64,000 nucleotides of DNA, from positions 1-64,000 of the forward strand of contig NZ_JAPVQY010000010.1 of NCBI RefSeq assembly GCF_027257875.1. Reading direction: 5' to 3'. A program made the position numbers and the translations under genes. Position 1 is the stretch's first letter. Each line of letters begins with the position of its first letter. Below, piece after piece: positions 8,229 to 16,750 of this stretch. The notes under the pieces were generated by a model. That model was given only the letters and a program-made list of their open reading frames with translations. It was not told where the DNA came from and searched no databases. The DNA comes from Burkholderia sp. IMCC1007. GTDB lineage: Bacteria; Pseudomonadota; Gammaproteobacteria; Burkholderiales; Burkholderiaceae.

Positions 8229-9815
8229 ATGCTCGGAATCAATAGCAACATCAACTCGCTGGTTGCTCAGCAGAACCTCAACGGCTCGCAAAACGCCCTG
8301 TCGCAGGCAATCACCCGCCTGTCGTCGGGCAAGCGCATCAACAGCGCGGCTGACGATGCAGCAGGTCTGGCGATCTCGACCCGCATGCAAACGCAGATCA
8401 ACGGCCTGAATCAGGGCGTGTCGAACGCGAACGACGGCGTGTCGATGATCCAGACCGCATCGAGCGGCCTGTCGCAGATCACGTCGAGCCTGCAGCGTAT
8501 CCGCCAGCTGGCCGTGCAATCTTCGAGCGGCTCGCTGTCGCAAAGCGACCAGCAAGCGCTGCAGACCGAAGTGACGCAGCAGATCGCTGAAGTGAACCGT
8601 ATTGCTTCGCAAACGAACTACAACGGCAAGAATCTGCTCGACGGTTCGGCTGGCAACATCAGCTTCCAGGTCGGCGCGAACGTCGGCCAGACGATCGGCC
8701 TGAATCTGACGCAGAGCCTGTCGGCCGCGAATCTCGGCAGTGGTACTGTCCAAGCTGGGGTCACGCTGGGAAGCTTCACCGGCCTGAGCCTGACAAGTGG
8801 CGGTGTGCAAGCTCCTGCTGGCTCGACTCCGGCGATCACTGCCGTTAACGTAATCTCTGACGGCAAGGGTGGATTCCAATTCACCGATCAAAACGGCAGC
8901 TCGATCAACACCGCGGCGGCAGGCCAACTTTTCACGAGCACCGGTGGCGCCGCTGGGAATCAGTTCCAAAATGCAGCCGGTGTCACAACGCCCCTGCAAC
9001 TTTCTTTCAACGCAAGTGGCGCCCTGTCGGGAACCACTACGGGCTTCCAGACTCAAGCAGCTGCGGCAACCGCGCAACAAGTTAACGCTATCTCGGGTGC
9101 TAATAGCGCAACGTCGACTTATCCCGCTGCGCCGACGAGCGGCAACTTCGCAAACCCGGGCGTTGCTCTCGGTAGCATTACTGGCCTGAACCTGAACGCA
9201 GACGGCACGGCAAACACGGGCACGGCACCCGCAGCAATTACGTCGATTCAGATTTACGGGGATGGCAACGGCGGGTACACGTTCGGCATTAACGGAACCG
9301 ACCCGACCACCAACGCACTGTCAGCTACCGCCACGAGCGCACTGTTCAACGCTGGTGCCGATCCTACCGCAGGCAATCCCGGTGCAACGCTCTCGGTCAA
9401 AACGGGTAGCGCTCTGGATGACGGCACCGGCTTCACGGTCCCGACAGCAATCGCATCGAACGCCAATGCACTGAATACGGTCAATCAGGATAACGTACCG
9501 GTGGCGGTCTCCAATATCGACATCAGCTCGACCATTGGCGCCAACCAAGCGATGGAATCGATCGATAACGCGCTGGCTTCCGTGAACAACCTGCAAGCTA
9601 ACCTCGGCGCCGCACAAAACCGTTTCACCGCAATCAGCGCGACGCAGCAAACGCAGTCGACCAACCTGTCGCAAGCCCAGTCGCAAATCCAGGACGCGAA
9701 CTTCGCGCAGGAAACCGCGAACCTGAGCAAGGCACAGGTGCTGCAACAGGCCGGCATTTCGGTGCTCGCGCAAGCGAACTCGCTGCCGCAGCAGGTTCTG
9801 AAGCTCCTGCAGTAA
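8229..9815 (+). CDS. fliC: Flagellin FliC, long-form
   Basis: Flagellin is the filament subunit exported by the flagellar type III apparatus. The 528-residue protein has the conserved D0/D1 N-terminus (MLGINSNINSLVAQQNL, residues 1-170) and C-terminus (about 430-528, ending QQVLKLLQ). The central variable domain (about 171-430) is longer than in short-form Burkholderia flagellins and less GC rich than its flanks. It contains an internal duplication: residues 177-227 and 311-362 share a GV-LGS-TGL...DG-GG pattern. An AGGAG site lies 8 bp before the start, behind a sigma-28 promoter, and a GC-rich terminator follows. Confidence 0.97.
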   Translation: MLGINSNINSLVAQQNLNGSQNALSQAITRLSSGKRINSAADDAAGLAISTRMQTQINGLNQGVSNANDGVSMIQTASSGLSQITSSLQRIRQLAVQSSSGSLSQSDQQALQTEVTQQIAEVNRIASQTNYNGKNLLDGSAGNISFQVGANVGQTIGLNLTQSLSAANLGSGTVQAGVTLGSFTGLSLTSGGVQAPAGSTPAITAVNVISDGKGGFQFTDQNGSSINTAAAGQLFTSTGGAAGNQFQNAAGVTTPLQLSFNASGALSGTTTGFQTQAAAATAQQVNAISGANSATSTYPAAPTSGNFANPGVALGSITGLNLNADGTANTGTAPAAITSIQIYGDGNGGYTFGINGTDPTTNALSATATSALFNAGADPTAGNPGATLSVKTGSALDDGTGFTVPTAIASNANALNTVNQDNVPVAVSNIDISSTIGANQAMESIDNALASVNNLQANLGAAQNRFTAISATQQTQSTNLSQAQSQIQDANFAQETANLSKAQVLQQAGISVLAQANSLPQQVLKLLQ

Positions 9816-9833
9816 TATCGCTTCTCGCTGTCA

Positions 9834-9875
9834 CGCCCGGGGCCTCGCGCAAAACACCGCGCGGCGCCCCGGGCG
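9834..9875 (+). terminator. Terminator after fliC
   Basis: A 10-bp perfect outer stem (9834-9843 / 9866-9875) encloses a 5-bp inner stem (9846-9850 / 9859-9863). The following tract is only CTTTGG, so termination may be partial. Confidence 0.6.
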
Positions 9876-9984
9876 CTTTGGCCTTACACGCCGAAATCAA
9901 CCGAATCGCAACACCGCAGGCCTTCACGCACTACGCGTTCGATAACCACATACGCATCGCTCATCCGGGGCACGGAGCCGTCAT

Positions 9985-11487
9985 ATGTCCACCGTCAACA
10001 CCAGCACGTCCAGCGCCAGCGCGGACAGCGCGCTTCAGCAAGCCGCGCAGTCGATCATCAGCGGCTCGACCGGCAACTCGACGATGGACGTCAACTCCCT
10101 CGTGACGGCGCTCGTGAACGCGAAAACGGCCGGCCAGACAGCCTCGCTGACCGCAAAGCAAACCTCCGACAACACCCAGATTTCCGCGTACGGCACGCTG
10201 TCGGCCGCGTTGAGCGCACTGCAGACCGGCCTGACGACACTCACCAACGGCTCGCTGCAGAGCACCTTCACCGCGACGGCGAGCGGCAACGGCCTCACCG
10301 CGACAGCCGGCCAGGGCGCGGTCGCCGGTAGCTACAACGTGAACGTGAGCCGTATCGCATCCGCGCAGGCATTGTCGTCGGTCGGCTTCACCGACCCGAC
10401 CAAGGGCCTCGGCAGCGGCACGCTGGCCCTGTCGCTCGGCAGCCAGTCGTTCTCCGTCAAAGTCGACAGCTCGAACAACACGGTGGCCGGCATCGCGGCC
10501 GCGATCAACGGCGCGTCGGGCAACCCGGGCATCACCGCGACGGTCGTCACCGGCACCGACGGCGCCCACCTCGTGCTGAGCTCCGCATCCACCGGCGCAG
10601 CCAATACGATCAGCGTCGCAGTCAGCAACCTGAGCGGCGACGCTGGATTGTCGAATCTCGGCGTCACGTCCGCCCCCGGCCAGAATGGCGGTCCGTCGAC
10701 CTACACGTCCGCCAACACCAAGGCCGCATGGACGCAGAGCACGCCCGGACAGGATGCCGCGTTCTCCGTCAACGGCATCAGCGCAACGAGCTCGACCAAC
10801 ACGGTCAACACCGCGATCGCCGGCGTGACGCTGAACCTGACGTCCGCCGCGGTCGGCGACGCGCAAGCACAGACCCTGACGATCGCGCCCGACACGAAAT
10901 CGCAAGCCACGGCGATCAACAATTTCGTGAGCCTGTACAACACCCTCGTCACGACGATGGGCACGCTCACCCAGTTCACGTCCGGCGCGACCACGCAAGG
11001 CCCGCTGCTCGGCGACTCGACGCTGAACACGATCAAGAACACGCTCGCATCGCTCGTCACGACGGGTGTGAAGAGCGGCAACTCGACGCTGACGCTGTCG
11101 TCGATCGGCGTCACGCTGCAGGCCGACGGCACGCTGCAGACCGACAGCACCAAGCTCAATACCGCGCTGCAGAGCAACGCAGCAGGCGTCGCCGCACTGT
11201 TCAACTCGACGAACGGCGTCGGCGCGCAAATGTCGAAGGCGATCACCAAGTTCACGCAGACGGGCGGCCTGATCGACGTGCGGACGTCCGCGCTCAACGC
11301 CGACCTGAAGAGCATCGCGCAACAGCAGTCGAGCCTCGCGGACTACACGACCCAGCTGACGAAGCAGTACCAGGCGCAATTCACCGCGCTGAACACGCTG
11401 ATGGCGACGATGAACAACAATTCGCAATACCTGACGCAGTTGTTCGGCGGCACGAACAGCGCCGGCGCCTTGTCGAACAACAAGTAA
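9985..11487 (+). CDS. fliD: Flagellar filament capping protein FliD
   Basis: FliD (HAP2) forms the pentameric cap at the filament tip and guides flagellin folding. The 500-residue product has the FliD N-terminal domain (GNSTMDVNSLVTALVNAKT near residue 30), the Ser/Thr/Ala-rich middle, and the coiled C-terminal domain (MATMNNNSQYLTQLFGG near the end). The start at 9985 follows a GGAG-like sequence. It sits between fliC and its chaperone gene fliT, a standard order. Confidence 0.95.
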   Translation: MSTVNTSTSSASADSALQQAAQSIISGSTGNSTMDVNSLVTALVNAKTAGQTASLTAKQTSDNTQISAYGTLSAALSALQTGLTTLTNGSLQSTFTATASGNGLTATAGQGAVAGSYNVNVSRIASAQALSSVGFTDPTKGLGSGTLALSLGSQSFSVKVDSSNNTVAGIAAAINGASGNPGITATVVTGTDGAHLVLSSASTGAANTISVAVSNLSGDAGLSNLGVTSAPGQNGGPSTYTSANTKAAWTQSTPGQDAAFSVNGISATSSTNTVNTAIAGVTLNLTSAAVGDAQAQTLTIAPDTKSQATAINNFVSLYNTLVTTMGTLTQFTSGATTQGPLLGDSTLNTIKNTLASLVTTGVKSGNSTLTLSSIGVTLQADGTLQTDSTKLNTALQSNAAGVAALFNSTNGVGAQMSKAITKFTQTGGLIDVRTSALNADLKSIAQQQSSLADYTTQLTKQYQAQFTALNTLMATMNNNSQYLTQLFGGTNSAGALSNNK

Positions 11488-11509
11488 ACGGCGCGGACGA
11501 GGCGGAAAA

Positions 11510-11809
11510 ATGGAACAGCACGAACTGATCGAGCGGCTGAACGCACTCACCGACGACATCGAACACGCAGCGTCGATGGCCGACTGGGCGGAAGCCGCGC
11601 GTCTCGCGGAAGTCCGCTCGCCGCTGCTCACGACGCTGACGGCGAACCAGCCGCCGGAAGGGCTCGCCGCCGTTAGGCGCATTCAGGCCAGCAACGAGCG
11701 CATTTTTGCCGAAGCGCATCTCGCGCAGCGCGAACTCGCCGACGAATATCAAGCGGCCATGGGACGCGTGCAGGCCGTCAGCGAATATCACGACATGGCG
11801 CGCTTGTAA
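11510..11809 (+). CDS. fliT: Flagellar protein FliT, FliD chaperone
   Basis: This small (99-residue) mostly helical acidic protein begins MEQHELIERLNALTDDIEHA, 22 bp after fliD. In the family, FliT binds FliD before export and also restrains FlhDC. The call rests on size, predicted helices and location directly after fliD, because sequence conservation in this family is weak. The gene is followed by an excellent terminator at 11884-11908. Confidence 0.8.
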   Translation: MEQHELIERLNALTDDIEHAASMADWAEAARLAEVRSPLLTTLTANQPPEGLAAVRRIQASNERIFAEAHLAQRELADEYQAAMGRVQAVSEYHDMARL

Positions 11810-11883
11810 CGGCGCCCGCGAAGCCGTATCCACGAACAACAAGCACTACACGCCGAAGTGAGGGCGTGCTCGTTCGACTCATG

Positions 11884-11908
11884 CCCGCGTTCGCGCGGGT
11901 ATTTTTTT
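11884..11908 (+). terminator. Intrinsic terminator of the fliD-fliT operon
   Basis: The stem CCCGCG / CGCGGG (11884-11889 / 11894-11899) with a TTCG tetraloop is followed by TATTTTTTT. Confidence 0.92.
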
Positions 11909-11961
11909 GTCCATCGATCCCATACGCGCCGACGGCACGGCGCAACGGGAATCGCGTTCAA

Positions 11962-12312
11962 TTACTCGACGAACATGTGATGCAGCCGCGCGTGCAACAC
12001 GTCGGCACAGAACACGTCCCAGTATTCGAGCGTGTATTGCAAATGGAAATGCCACGCGGCATCCACCGCGACCGACGGCGTGACGGGATGCCCGGCCGCC
12101 TGAGCAAGGAACGCGAAACGCTTGTATTCGTCGATCACGGCGAGCGCGTGCGCATGCGTCCAGCCTTCCGCGTCGGCAAGGCGCCGGCTGTACGGCAGCG
12201 CGGCATGCGGGTCATCGGGGGAATAGGCCTGCAGGCGCGCAAGCAGGGCACGCTGCGCGTCGGTCAGCACGCAGGCGTCGCCTGCGCCCGGCGAGAACGG
12301 AATGGCTGCCAT
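11962..12312 (-). CDS. GRDP-like (glycine-rich domain family) protein, possibly shortened
   Basis: This is a 116-residue protein of unknown function. Residues 85-105 (DAAWHFHLQYTLEYWDVFC) match the WHxHL...YW..FC signature seen in glycine-rich-domain-containing (GRDP-like) proteins. Many relatives continue well beyond the LHH that ends this motif, whereas this one stops after LHHMFVE, so it may be a naturally short form or truncated. The start at 12312 (MAAIPFSPG) is the only reasonable one. It is the last chromosomal gene before attL, transcribed away from the prophage. Confidence 0.6.
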   Translation of the reverse strand: MAAIPFSPGAGDACVLTDAQRALLARLQAYSPDDPHAALPYSRRLADAEGWTHAHALAVIDEYKRFAFLAQAAGHPVTPSVAVDAAWHFHLQYTLEYWDVFCADVLHARLHHMFVE

Positions 12313-12558
12313 CGGAAGTCGGCGCGATGCGCGGACGGCCGCCGCGATCGACGTCTGGAGTTGTCGTTGCGGGGGATTCTCGCATACCGGCGCGGCAGGG
12401 AAACGACGCAGGGAACGGCCTGCTGGCGACGATACGCGATTGCGTCGGCGTGATCGCGCAGCACCGGGAAGTCACGCGGACTCGACCGATTGCACAACGC
12501 CGCACTGCGGGCACTTCGGGGAACGATTCGGGTAATACGACGCCTGGAATCAGGCAAT

Positions 12559-12604
12559 TTGGCGCGCCCGGCTGGGATCGAACCAGCAACCCCTGCCTTC
12601 GGAG
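12559..12604. other. attL: prophage left attachment core
   Basis: This 46-bp sequence is identical to 49841-49886. It comprises the 3' half of a tRNA-Arg gene (minus strand) from the anticodon loop to the CCA end plus one base, and is not preceded by a tRNA 5' half. It marks the left boundary of the prophage. Confidence 0.95.
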
Positions 12605-12709
12605 TTTTGCCGGCCCTCTCGCAACCCTTATAAATCAAAGCCTTACGCAACTCGCAAACTGCAAAAACAAGGCTGCACAAGGTCATCTGAGGCCAATCCA
12701 GCCCGTCCA

Positions 12710-12727
12710 AGCTGCAATTTAGCTGCA
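12710..12727. repeat. Candidate arm-type integrase binding site, left
   Basis: AGCTGCAATTTAGCTGCA at this position is an exact 18-bp match to 49775-49792 at the opposite prophage end. It consists of two AGCTGCA copies 11 bp apart. The location 106 bp inside attL fits a P-arm integrase site. Confidence 0.6.
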
Positions 12728-12756
12728 CTGGCACCCACCCAGCTTCCCATTACAAT
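12728..12756 (+). promoter_or_regulatory. Candidate promoter of the ParB-like/methyltransferase module
   Basis: CTGGCA (12728-12733), a 17-bp spacer and TACAAT (12751-12756) form a plausible sigma-70 promoter 62 bp before the ParB-like gene. It abuts the arm-type repeat, so integrase occupancy could interfere with it. Confidence 0.5.
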
Positions 12757-12817
12757 ACGACACACACGACGGGCCACGTCGCGAGAGTCGACGAGAACAT
12801 GAACGGGGAAGCGCGCA

Positions 12818-14302
12818 ATGGCAAAAAAAGAAACAGTGAGCGTTACACAGCTCGATCTGGACACCCACAATCCACGGACCACGCCAGAAGGGAATCAGAC
12901 CGACGCTCTGCGGAGCCTCCTCGCGGTTGAGCGCGACGGGGAAAAGGTCTACGAATTGGCTCGAGACATTTGCGACGTTAGCATGCTGGATCCTGGCGAC
13001 CGTCTGTTCGTCCTTCCGTCTCAAGAGAAGAACCGATTCATCGTACTAGACGGTAATCGCCGCCTTGCTGCACTTCGCCTGTTGTCGCAACCGGGGCTAA
13101 TCGAGCGCGAGGACATTGGACTGAATCAGTCGCTACGAAATCGATTTAAGCGGCTCCAGGTCGACCACGCGAACAACTGGCCCAGCAACATAGATGTGGT
13201 TGTGTTCGATACGCGTGAGCAAGCCAACAGGTTCATCCGATTGCGTCACACCGGCGAGAATGCTGGCGCCGGTAGAAGCGCGTGGTCGGCACTTCAGATT
13301 GCACGCTTCGATCACACCGGCATCTGGCAATGCCTGAGTGCTCTTCGCGACGCAGGTGAGCTCGGACTTGATGTATTGAACGAACTGGATCGCAGCGATT
13401 TCAATATCACGAGCTTCGATCGCGTCGTAAGCACCGAGGAATTCCAGCGCCGCTATGGCTGCAGTATTGGGAAAAACTCGTTCTCCCCCGGCGATGACGC
13501 GTCCCGTGCAATGAAGGCTTTGGGCAAAGTCGCAAACGACGTCGCCATCGGCCGAGTTCATTCGCGAGGTGAGTTCGCCGAAGCAAAGACCATGTCCGCT
13601 TACTTCGCGGAAATAGAAACCTTTGTAAACGGACACTTTCCGCCTGCCGCGCCGACATCGCAACCGGGCGCAGCCACATCGCCGCCGATCAAGTCTCCGC
13701 CAAGCACCGGCGCAACCACTTCGTCGACTACGACCTGGCAACCGAAACCCGGCGCAGCGCCGTCGGCCCCGCCCCCTACTGCCACCACGCCAACCACGAC
13801 GATCAGCGCTCTCCCGATTGTTCGCAAAAAGCGGGCCTCGAAGTTCCTGATAAGCAAGACCGAACTGACGACCGTGACCAATCAGAAATGTCGCCAGATC
13901 TTGACCGAGCTCAAGCAGGGGGTGTCGGTACAGGATGCGCCGTTCGCGTGCGCCCTTCTGTTGCGCAGCCTGCAGGAGATCACCGCGGAAATTTATGTGA
14001 CGACGGTCTTAAACCAGCAGAAGAGCAATCGCGCGGCGAATCTCGACGCAGCTGCAACGCATCTCTTGAGCCACAAGCACGCCACCGATCCAGGCGACAA
14101 GATCGACATCACGTCGAATTTCCGTCAATTCCGTGACGAGTATGAGGAACTTTGCAACGCAGCTCACAGCAAGGTCACCGACCTCAGCCCGGACCACCTC
14201 CGTTCGACTTGGAACAATATTCGTGGCGGCATGGACCTCTTGTGGAAACGCATCTATGCTGCCGAGCTTGAACGATCCCAGAAAATGACATCGCAACAAT
14301 AA
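12818..14302 (+). CDS. ParB/Srx-domain protein with C-terminal HEPN-like helices; candidate defence protein
   Basis: The 494-residue protein has three visible parts. Residues 8-95 resemble a ParB/Srx N-terminal domain: LDLDTHNPR, then F-I-V-L-D78-G-N-R-R-L-A-A-L, the ParB DGNRR signature. Residues about 275-333 form a Pro/Thr/Ser linker. Residues 340-480 are helical and end with NAAHSKVTDLSPDHLRSTWNNI, reminiscent of HEPN-type domains, though no R-x4-6-H is clear. Local GC is visibly lower than in the phage core. A D12 methyltransferase gene follows after 17 bp, so the two are probably cotranscribed. ParB folds can bind nucleotides or act as nucleases. A defence or anti-exclusion role is inferred from its position in the P2 tin/old-equivalent slot between att and cos. 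Confidence 0.7.
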   Translation: MAKKETVSVTQLDLDTHNPRTTPEGNQTDALRSLLAVERDGEKVYELARDICDVSMLDPGDRLFVLPSQEKNRFIVLDGNRRLAALRLLSQPGLIEREDIGLNQSLRNRFKRLQVDHANNWPSNIDVVVFDTREQANRFIRLRHTGENAGAGRSAWSALQIARFDHTGIWQCLSALRDAGELGLDVLNELDRSDFNITSFDRVVSTEEFQRRYGCSIGKNSFSPGDDASRAMKALGKVANDVAIGRVHSRGEFAEAKTMSAYFAEIETFVNGHFPPAAPTSQPGAATSPPIKSPPSTGATTSSTTTWQPKPGAAPSAPPPTATTPTTTISALPIVRKKRASKFLISKTELTTVTNQKCRQILTELKQGVSVQDAPFACALLLRSLQEITAEIYVTTVLNQQKSNRAANLDAAATHLLSHKHATDPGDKIDITSNFRQFRDEYEELCNAAHSKVTDLSPDHLRSTWNNIRGGMDLLWKRIYAAELERSQKMTSQQ

Positions 14303-14319
14303 ACGCTGTCACTAGCTCC

Positions 14320-15216
14320 ATGGCAAATTGCACTCCCCTTCGCTATCCAGGCGGTAAAGCGCGCTTGCGCCCATACCTTGAGCGCTTGATTGCGCAGAAT
14401 CATCTGTACGACGCGCACTACGTCGAGCCCTTCTGCGGCGGTGCGGGTCTAGCGCTTGAGCTGTTGATGAGCTACGTGGTGAGCACGGTTCACCTGAACG
14501 ATTTTGATCGGGCCGTGTATGCCTTCTGGTACAGCGCGGTCAAGCGGACGGATGCATTGTCTGCACGAATTGCAGACACTCCGTGTACGATCGATACGTG
14601 GCACGAGCAGCGAGCGATCTGGTTGAATCGCAAAAAAGCGAATCTGCTCGATCTAGGATTCGCTACCTTCTTCCTGAACCGCACAAACCGATCCGGGATC
14701 CTCGACGCAGGCGTCATCGGTGGGAAGAACCAGTTAGGGAAATGGAAACTCGACGCACGATACAACCGTGACGATCTCATATCGAGGGTTCAGACAATCG
14801 GGAAGTTCCGGTCTCGGATTCGGATATACAACAAGGAAGCGGTCAATTTTTTACACGACCTTCAGCCTGACCTGCCCCAAAAGTCGCTCGTCTATCTCGA
14901 TCCGCCCTACGTAGAGAAGGGACCGGGGCTGTACATGAACCACTATGGCGAGGATGACCATCGATTCCTCGCCCAATGGGTAACACGCAAGCTTCGACGG
15001 CCTTGGATGGTGTCTTACGACTCCCATCCCCTAATTCGCGAGTGCTACGAAGGCCACACTGAAGCAGAAATGAACTTGCACTACAGCGCGCACGGCAACG
15101 CCCGTCGTGGAACCGAACTCGTCTATTTCTCGGACGGAATTATCCCGCCAGATATGAGTAACCGGACATCGCGCTACCACCAGCCATGGGAGGCATTCGA
15201 GGAGGCGCAGCTCTAA
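14320..15216 (+). CDS. DNA adenine methyltransferase, D12 (Dam-like) class
   Basis: This is an alpha-class N6-adenine DNA methyltransferase of the D12 family. In its 298 residues, RYPGGKAR (8-15) and VEPFCGGAGLALELL (35-49) form the AdoMet-binding motifs. FLNRTNRSGIL (118-128) is a typical D12 block, and D194-P-P-Y is catalytic motif IV. The recognition sequence cannot be read from the protein. It is the second gene of the low-GC module. Its partner has no obvious restriction-endonuclease domain, so whether it protects phage DNA, supports a restriction-like system or regulates genes is open. Confidence 0.92.
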   Translation: MANCTPLRYPGGKARLRPYLERLIAQNHLYDAHYVEPFCGGAGLALELLMSYVVSTVHLNDFDRAVYAFWYSAVKRTDALSARIADTPCTIDTWHEQRAIWLNRKKANLLDLGFATFFLNRTNRSGILDAGVIGGKNQLGKWKLDARYNRDDLISRVQTIGKFRSRIRIYNKEAVNFLHDLQPDLPQKSLVYLDPPYVEKGPGLYMNHYGEDDHRFLAQWVTRKLRRPWMVSYDSHPLIRECYEGHTEAEMNLHYSAHGNARRGTELVYFSDGIIPPDMSNRTSRYHQPWEAFEEAQL

Positions 15217-15373
15217 GCATGAGCTGAAAGTGGGCGTCGTCCGCGAAGTGCAGATTGCATAACCAAGGCGCATAAAAGTGCACAGAAGAATTGGTCCGCC
15301 GATCGCCGCGCGGTCCGCGCTAGGCGGCCCCAAGCGCCGGGCGCATGAGTGCATAAAAACCGTTCGTTTTTGC

Positions 15374-15392
15374 GGGCAGGTGGGGAGGGGCT
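15374..15392. other. Candidate cos site
   Basis: The 15217-15577 gap has no gene. P2 cos lies just beyond the portal gene end. At 15374-15392 a G-rich 19-mer, GGGCAGGTGGGGAGGGGCT, resembles the P2 19-nt cohesive end in length and in its GG..AGG.GGGGA core (compared from memory). GC-rich inverted repeats follow. The terminase and portal genes point towards it. Confidence 0.4.
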
Positions 15393-15577
15393 ACAACTGC
15401 GCGCGCCGGGTCGGAATCAGCATCATCCGGAGCTGATCCGGCCCCAGGATGCCCCCTCCCGCGCGTCAGGGGGCCCGCCACGGGCCTGCCGCGCGTTGTC
15501 GCGTCTGTTGGCGCTGGTTCGCGGCCGGCCGCCCTGAAGGTGTCTGAGCCCGCCGGGGCCGTGCATGGGGCGCATAC

Positions 15578-15616
15578 GAAAAAAAGCCGCCGGCACCGAA
15601 GTGCCTGGCGGCTTTT
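15578..15616 (-). terminator. Intrinsic terminator of the P-Q operon
   Basis: A 10-bp outer stem (15582-15591 / 15607-15616) and a 4-bp inner stem (15593-15596 / 15601-15604) are followed on the minus strand by seven T residues. It ends the leftward terminase/portal transcript before cos. Confidence 0.88.
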
Positions 15617-15688
15617 CCCGCGATCGACCGCGCGTCAGAAATCGAGCTGCGCGCGCGATGCCGCAGCTCTCCCCGGCCGACTAGATAC

Positions 15689-16750
15689 TCACTTCGCTGG
15701 CGCCTCGTACGCGCGAAAGCGCACGACATCGACGCCGAGCCAGTCGTTCACCTCTTTGAGCCGCGCTTTCAGCGGTTCGATCTCGAGCTCGTGGAAGACT
15801 TCCGCCGCGTCGCGCACGTTGCCGAATCCGCCAGCATTCGACGGGATGATGCCCATGAGCTGCGGCGGCACGCGGTGCGCGGCGAGCTGGTCCTCGACCG
15901 TCACTTTCTTGATATTCCAGAACTCGTCTTTCGCCGCAACCTCGCCGATCGGCAAAAGCTGGATCCCGTCCTTCTTCCCCTTCGGCGCATACATAAACAG
16001 GTTGCGGAAGTTGCCCGGCCCCTTTGCGTTCTTCAGCGCCGCGCGCAGGTTGTCGACGTCCTCCTGTTTGTCGGCCGGATCGGTCATGTACATGATGAAG
16101 CCGGCGTGGCTCCCGTTCTTGTAGTAGCGCCGGCGGAACAGCGTCGCGCTCTCGTTGAGCCACGTCGAGTTGAGCGCCGACAGGTATTCGGGCAGGCCGT
16201 AAACCTCCTGATTCAGGTCAGGCTCCCGCAGGTGATACACCGCGCCCGGTGCAAACGCGTAAGGCTCGCGCACGTTCGTCACGAACCAGTACTGGTCGGA
16301 GTCGACGCCCGCCCGCGTGTACTTCGCCAACGGCGTCGTCAGCGCCAGCGTATCGCCGAGCCGGTTTGTGCGCCGCTCGAGGTAGCTGTTCGCGAACACG
16401 AGGTACTCGAGCACGAACCGGCTGAACTCCGCGCGCGGCAATAGCGGATGCTCCATATACGACTGCACCAGGATATTGCGCTTCACGTAGATGGCCGAGC
16501 TGTGATGAGGCGCGGCGCGGAACGAGCGCGCCAGGCCGTCGAGCGGTAACGGCGGCTCGTACCACTGCCCCATGCGCATACACTCAACGTAATCGAGCAG
16601 TTCGCGCCGATCTAGCACTTCGACCGGATCGCCGAAAGAAAACACCTCCGCGCGCGTAGCCGGCGCCGGCGCGGCAGTCGAGTCGGCCGCCGGCTCTGCG
16701 CGATTGTGCGTGCGCCGTGCGGCGCCGCGTCCATTCTTACGGGACATCAA
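15689..16750 (-). CDS. Phage portal protein (P2 gpQ-like)
   Basis: This is the dodecameric portal vertex protein through which DNA enters the capsid and to which the tail is joined. The 353-residue length matches P2 gpQ (344). The sequence carries the family's conserved blocks (AAPHHSSAIYVKRNIL, GLPEYLSALNSTWLNESATLFRRRYYKNGSHAGFI and PPQLMGIIP). It starts inside the end of the terminase gene (14-bp overlap), as expected for a coupled P-Q operon, and is transcribed leftward towards cos. Confidence 0.95.
   Translation of the reverse strand: MMSRKNGRGAARRTHNRAEPAADSTAAPAPATRAEVFSFGDPVEVLDRRELLDYVECMRMGQWYEPPLPLDGLARSFRAAPHHSSAIYVKRNILVQSYMEHPLLPRAEFSRFVLEYLVFANSYLERRTNRLGDTLALTTPLAKYTRAGVDSDQYWFVTNVREPYAFAPGAVYHLREPDLNQEVYGLPEYLSALNSTWLNESATLFRRRYYKNGSHAGFIMYMTDPADKQEDVDNLRAALKNAKGPGNFRNLFMYAPKGKKDGIQLLPIGEVAAKDEFWNIKKVTVEDQLAAHRVPPQLMGIIPSNAGGFGNVRDAAEVFHELEIEPLKARLKEVNDWLGVDVVRFRAYEAPAK

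Noticed and set aside
9961..11682. 573-codon open frame antisense to fliD
   Set aside because: Shadow frame; fliD and its operon order are clear.
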